Positions 61,038 through 64,000 of a stretch of DNA of 64,000 nucleotides are shown in pieces. How positions within the stretch are numbered: position 1 is the first letter of the stretch; every line of letters starts with the position of its first letter. The translations under genes were made by a program, and so were the position numbers. The notes under the pieces were generated by a model that was given only the letters and a program-made list of their open reading frames with translations, did not search any database and was not told where the DNA came from. Origin of the DNA: Clostridia bacterium (GTDB lineage: Bacteria > Bacillota > Clostridia > Lachnospirales > Cellulosilyticaceae); the NCBI GenBank assembly GCA_029239755.1, contig JARBUI010000009.1:52775-116774 (forward strand), read 5' to 3'.

Positions 61038-61292
61038 ATGGAACAGTTTATGATCACAATTAAGAATGAAACGGGACTTCATGCAAGACCTGCAACCCAA
61101 TTGGTAAGGAAAGCAGCCCTATTTTGTTCTGCAATAAAAATAGAAAAAGAAGGGAAAACTGCTGATGCCAAAAGATTGCTGAATGTCATGGCACTCAATG
61201 TGAAGAAGGGTGAATCCATTAAAGTTACAGTGGAGGGGACAGATGAAAAAGCTGCAGCCTTAGCCATAAAAGAAATAATAGAAGCATATTAA
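61038..61292 (+). CDS. HPr-family phosphocarrier protein
   Basis: MEQFMITIKNETGLHARPATQLV with His15; start after AGAGGAGGCC. Confidence 0.92.
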   Translation: MEQFMITIKNETGLHARPATQLVRKAALFCSAIKIEKEGKTADAKRLLNVMALNVKKGESIKVTVEGTDEKAAALAIKEIIEAY

Positions 61293-61377
61293 TATTAAGC
61301 AGGACTAGATATATGCAATTATATTGGATAACATATCAAGCAGATAGTGATTATATGAAAAGGTTCTGGGTGGGAAT

Positions 61378-62205
61378 ATGGAATATGAGGTATTAAAGAT
61401 ATATAACAATAATGTTGTATTAGCTAAGCAAAATGCAGAAGAAGTTATTTTACTTAGTAAGGGAATAGGCTTCGGTAAGAGGAGAGGGGATAAACTGCCG
61501 GACAATGACAAGATAGATAAGGTATTTTATGAAACCCAGATTCAAACAGAGAGTTTAGATTCATATTCCTTAAGCAAAAGAAAAAAAGAAATAGAAAATG
61601 TGATTAAACAAATTATTGGTATCGCAGAATCTAAAATAGGAAAGCTTAATGAAAACACAGCTAGAGCGCTTATTGAACATATCGATTTTGCTATAGAAAG
61701 ACTCAACATGGGGATTATCATAGAAAACCCTTTTATCAATGAAATTATGTCTCTTTATCCCGATGAATATGAGATATCTGAAATAGCAGCAAAGCATATT
61801 GAAGAGAAGCTAGGCATTGAAATAGGGGAAGAAGAAAAGGGATTTATAACGCTTCACCTCTATTCTGCAAAGGTAAACAAGACAGTTAAAGAAACAATGA
61901 AAAAGACAAGACTTTATAAAGAGTGCATCATGATTATAGAAAGTGCGTACGATTGTAAGATTTCCCTTAGCAGTTCTGTTAGTAAGGAATTTTTAAGAGC
62001 TCTTAGAACGCTTATGTGGGCAGCAGGTGAGCATAAAAAAATGCATATGCCTATTAAACAATATATGCCTCTTAAAATGGGAGAGAGTTATAAAGCAGCC
62101 TTAAAGATCACGCATTTAATTGAAAAAGAAATAGGTCTTTATTTTTCAGATGATATAGTGAGTTTTCTAGTTATAGAAATTGAAAAACTTATTCAATTAC
62201 TATAA
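61378..62205 (+). CDS. BglG/LicT-type PRD transcription antiterminator
   Basis: MEYEVLKIYNNNVVLAKQNAEEVILLSKGIGFGKRRGD CAT domain; two PRD segments with conserved His (EHIDFAIERL, FITLHLYSA). Confidence 0.93.
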   Translation: MEYEVLKIYNNNVVLAKQNAEEVILLSKGIGFGKRRGDKLPDNDKIDKVFYETQIQTESLDSYSLSKRKKEIENVIKQIIGIAESKIGKLNENTARALIEHIDFAIERLNMGIIIENPFINEIMSLYPDEYEISEIAAKHIEEKLGIEIGEEEKGFITLHLYSAKVNKTVKETMKKTRLYKECIMIIESAYDCKISLSSSVSKEFLRALRTLMWAAGEHKKMHMPIKQYMPLKMGESYKAALKITHLIEKEIGLYFSDDIVSFLVIEIEKLIQLL

Positions 62206-62267
62206 TTAGAAAAAACTCTTTATATATAATCCACAATTATTTTAAAATATAATAAGGGGGAACAGGA

Positions 62268-63662
62268 ATGAAAAATGTATTCAGTAACGTTCAAAAATTA
62301 GGAAAAGCTTTAATGCTTCCGGTAGCAGTGCTGCCAGTTGCGGGGTTATTACTGCGTCTAGGACAGCCAGATGTATTTAATATACCTTTTATAGCTGCAG
62401 CAGGAAACGCCGTATTTGCAAATATGGCACTGCTTTTTGCAATAGGTATTGCAGTTGGTCTTGCTAAAGATTCAAATGGGGCAGCAGGACTTGCAGGTGC
62501 AGTAGGCTATGTTATCTTAAATACGACAGCTACAACAATTAATCCAGATATTAAATTACAGGCCTTTGGTGGTATTATAGCAGGTATAGTAGCCGGTATA
62601 TTATACAACAAGTTTAAATCAGCCAAACTTCCTGACTTTTTGGGATTCTTTGGGGGAAGACGTTTTGTACCTATTGTAACTGGCGGTGCATCAGTTGTAC
62701 TAGGAGGTATTATAGGTTACATATGGCCACCTATTCAAAATGGTCTTGCAGCAATAGGTAATTGGTCAGCAAACAGCGGCGGTATAGGAGAGTTTATCTT
62801 TGGTTTCTTAAACCGTTTACTTATTCCTACTGGCTTACACCACGTACTTAATAACATCTTCTGGTTCCAGCTTGGTGAATTCAATGGAGCAACAGGAGAC
62901 CTTGGCAGATACTTTGCACAAAAACCAGCAGAAGGTCTTTTAGATCCAACAGCAGGTATTTATATGGCAGGCTGGTTCCCTATTATGATGTTTGGTCTTC
63001 CAGCAGCGGCTCTTGCAATGTACGTTTGTGCAAAGAAAGAAAATAAGGCTGCAGTAGGCGGTGCTTTAGTATCAGTAGCTTTTACAGCATTTTTAACAGG
63101 AATCACAGAACCAATTGAATTTATGTTTATGTTCTTAGCACCTGTTCTTTATGCAGTTCATGCTGTTATATCAGGTATAGCTCTTGCTGTAACAAGTTTA
63201 TTAGGTATAAGACATGGATTCTCATTCTCAGCAGGTCTTATTGACTATGTACTTAATATGGGACTTTCAACAAAAGGATTATGGATTATTCCTCTAGGAC
63301 TTATTGTTGGTGCCGCTTATTTCTTCATATTTGTATTCTTTATCAAAAAGTTCAATATTCCTACACCAGGACGCGAAAATGATGAAGAAACAGAAGAACT
63401 TGCAAAATTAGTTTCACAAAAAGGAATGGCAGAACTAGCAACACTGTATATAAATAAATTAGGCGGAAAAGATAATATTAAAGAAGTAGATGCTTGCATT
63501 ACTAGACTTCGCCTCACACTTAAAGATTCTAAAATAGTAGAAGAAAAAGATATGAAAGCATTAGGAGCTTCTGGTATTATGAGACCAAACAGCCAGAACC
63601 TGCAAGTTATTGTAGGAACAAAAGCAGAACTTATAGCAGATGAAATTAAAAAGCAATTATAA
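62268..63662 (+). CDS. PTS transporter EIICB, glucose/N-acetylglucosamine family (NagE-like)
   Basis: LGKALMLPVAVLPVAGLLLRLGQPD; LTGITEPIEFMFMFLAP; IIB motif DACITRLRLTLKD. Confidence 0.92.
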   Translation: MKNVFSNVQKLGKALMLPVAVLPVAGLLLRLGQPDVFNIPFIAAAGNAVFANMALLFAIGIAVGLAKDSNGAAGLAGAVGYVILNTTATTINPDIKLQAFGGIIAGIVAGILYNKFKSAKLPDFLGFFGGRRFVPIVTGGASVVLGGIIGYIWPPIQNGLAAIGNWSANSGGIGEFIFGFLNRLLIPTGLHHVLNNIFWFQLGEFNGATGDLGRYFAQKPAEGLLDPTAGIYMAGWFPIMMFGLPAAALAMYVCAKKENKAAVGGALVSVAFTAFLTGITEPIEFMFMFLAPVLYAVHAVISGIALAVTSLLGIRHGFSFSAGLIDYVLNMGLSTKGLWIIPLGLIVGAAYFFIFVFFIKKFNIPTPGRENDEETEELAKLVSQKGMAELATLYINKLGGKDNIKEVDACITRLRLTLKDSKIVEEKDMKALGASGIMRPNSQNLQVIVGTKAELIADEIKKQL

Positions 63663-63691
63663 TCTATTTATTAATCCATGACATAAACTTT

Positions 63692-63724
63692 AGCGGCAGG
63701 CCTTAAGTGCCTGCCCATCTTTTA
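63692..63724 (+). repeat. second copy of the asnB-terminator-like hairpin, between EIICB and EIIA
   Basis: AGCGGCAGGCCTTAAGTGCCTGCCCATCTTTT nearly identical to the minus-strand sequence at 42031-42064. Confidence 0.8.
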
Positions 63725-63750
63725 AATAACTGAATTAGGAGAATGACACA

Positions 63751-64000
63751 ATGTTTAATTTTTTAAAAAATTCCAAGGTAATTGACCTGTATGCACCCAT
63801 TGAAGGGACTATAAAACTTATTGAAGGAGTACCTGATGCTATTTTTGCAGAAAAAATGGTAGGAGACGGTATAGCTATAGAGCCCACTGCTGGGATAGTA
63901 GTAGCCCCTTGTGATGGGAAAATAGTGCAAATATCTTCTACAAATCATGCTGTAGGTATTGAAACAGAATCTGGACTAGAGATACTTATACATGTTGGAA
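63751..64000 (+). CDS. PTS glucose-type EIIA component (partial, runs off window)
   Basis: Manual translation MFNFLKNSKVIDLYAPIEGTIKLIEGVPDAIFAEKMVGDGIAIEPTAGIVVAPCDGKIVQISSTNHAVGIETESGLEILIHVG; active-site HVG at the window edge; not in the supplied ORF table. Confidence 0.92.
   Translation, partial: MFNFLKNSKVIDLYAPIEGTIKLIEGVPDAIFAEKMVGDGIAIEPTAGIVVAPCDGKIVQISSTNHAVGIETESGLEILIHVG

Noticed and set aside
63763-63948. Minus-strand 61-aa ORF at the window end
   Set aside because: Antisense to the partial EIIA gene, which has clear family similarity.

Overview
This 64 kb window looks like ordinary chromosome from a low-GC, spore-forming member of the Clostridia (inferred from gene content: spmA/spmB, an AbrB-type regulator and a YuzF-like protein; exact taxon not established). 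About 50 CDSs are supported. They include many signalling proteins (three HD-GYP proteins, hybrid and classical histidine kinases, a FIST + soluble MCP pair) and a putative acid-sugar/beta-keto-acid catabolic cluster (LysR, Asp/Glu racemase-like, TRAP PQM, GntR, DUF1537 kinase, BKACE/DUF849). Others are an asnB-glnK-amt nitrogen block, a CYP152-like peroxygenase, an alkyltransferase-like protein with Trp in place of the catalytic Cys, a large SLH surface protein, and a PTS locus (HPr-like, PRD antiterminator, EIICB, EIIA) under an apparent RAT/terminator switch. No rRNA, tRNA, CRISPR array, prophage or intact IS element was recognised. The most unusual structure is a two-copy, roughly 110-bp intergenic element at about 48.77-48.89 kb and 55.08-55.19 kb. 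It has an identical 34-nt GC-rich core flanked by arms that differ between the copies but stay self-complementary: the five arm differences all preserve pairing if the minus strand is the RNA strand. This suggests an undescribed structured RNA or hairpin-DNA element. Other regulatory candidates are a guanidine-IV-like leader before a MATE gene, an ANTAR-like attenuator before amt, a perfect 42-bp palindrome and a repeated terminator-like hairpin. All calls are from reading sequence and ORF translations; no database search was run.
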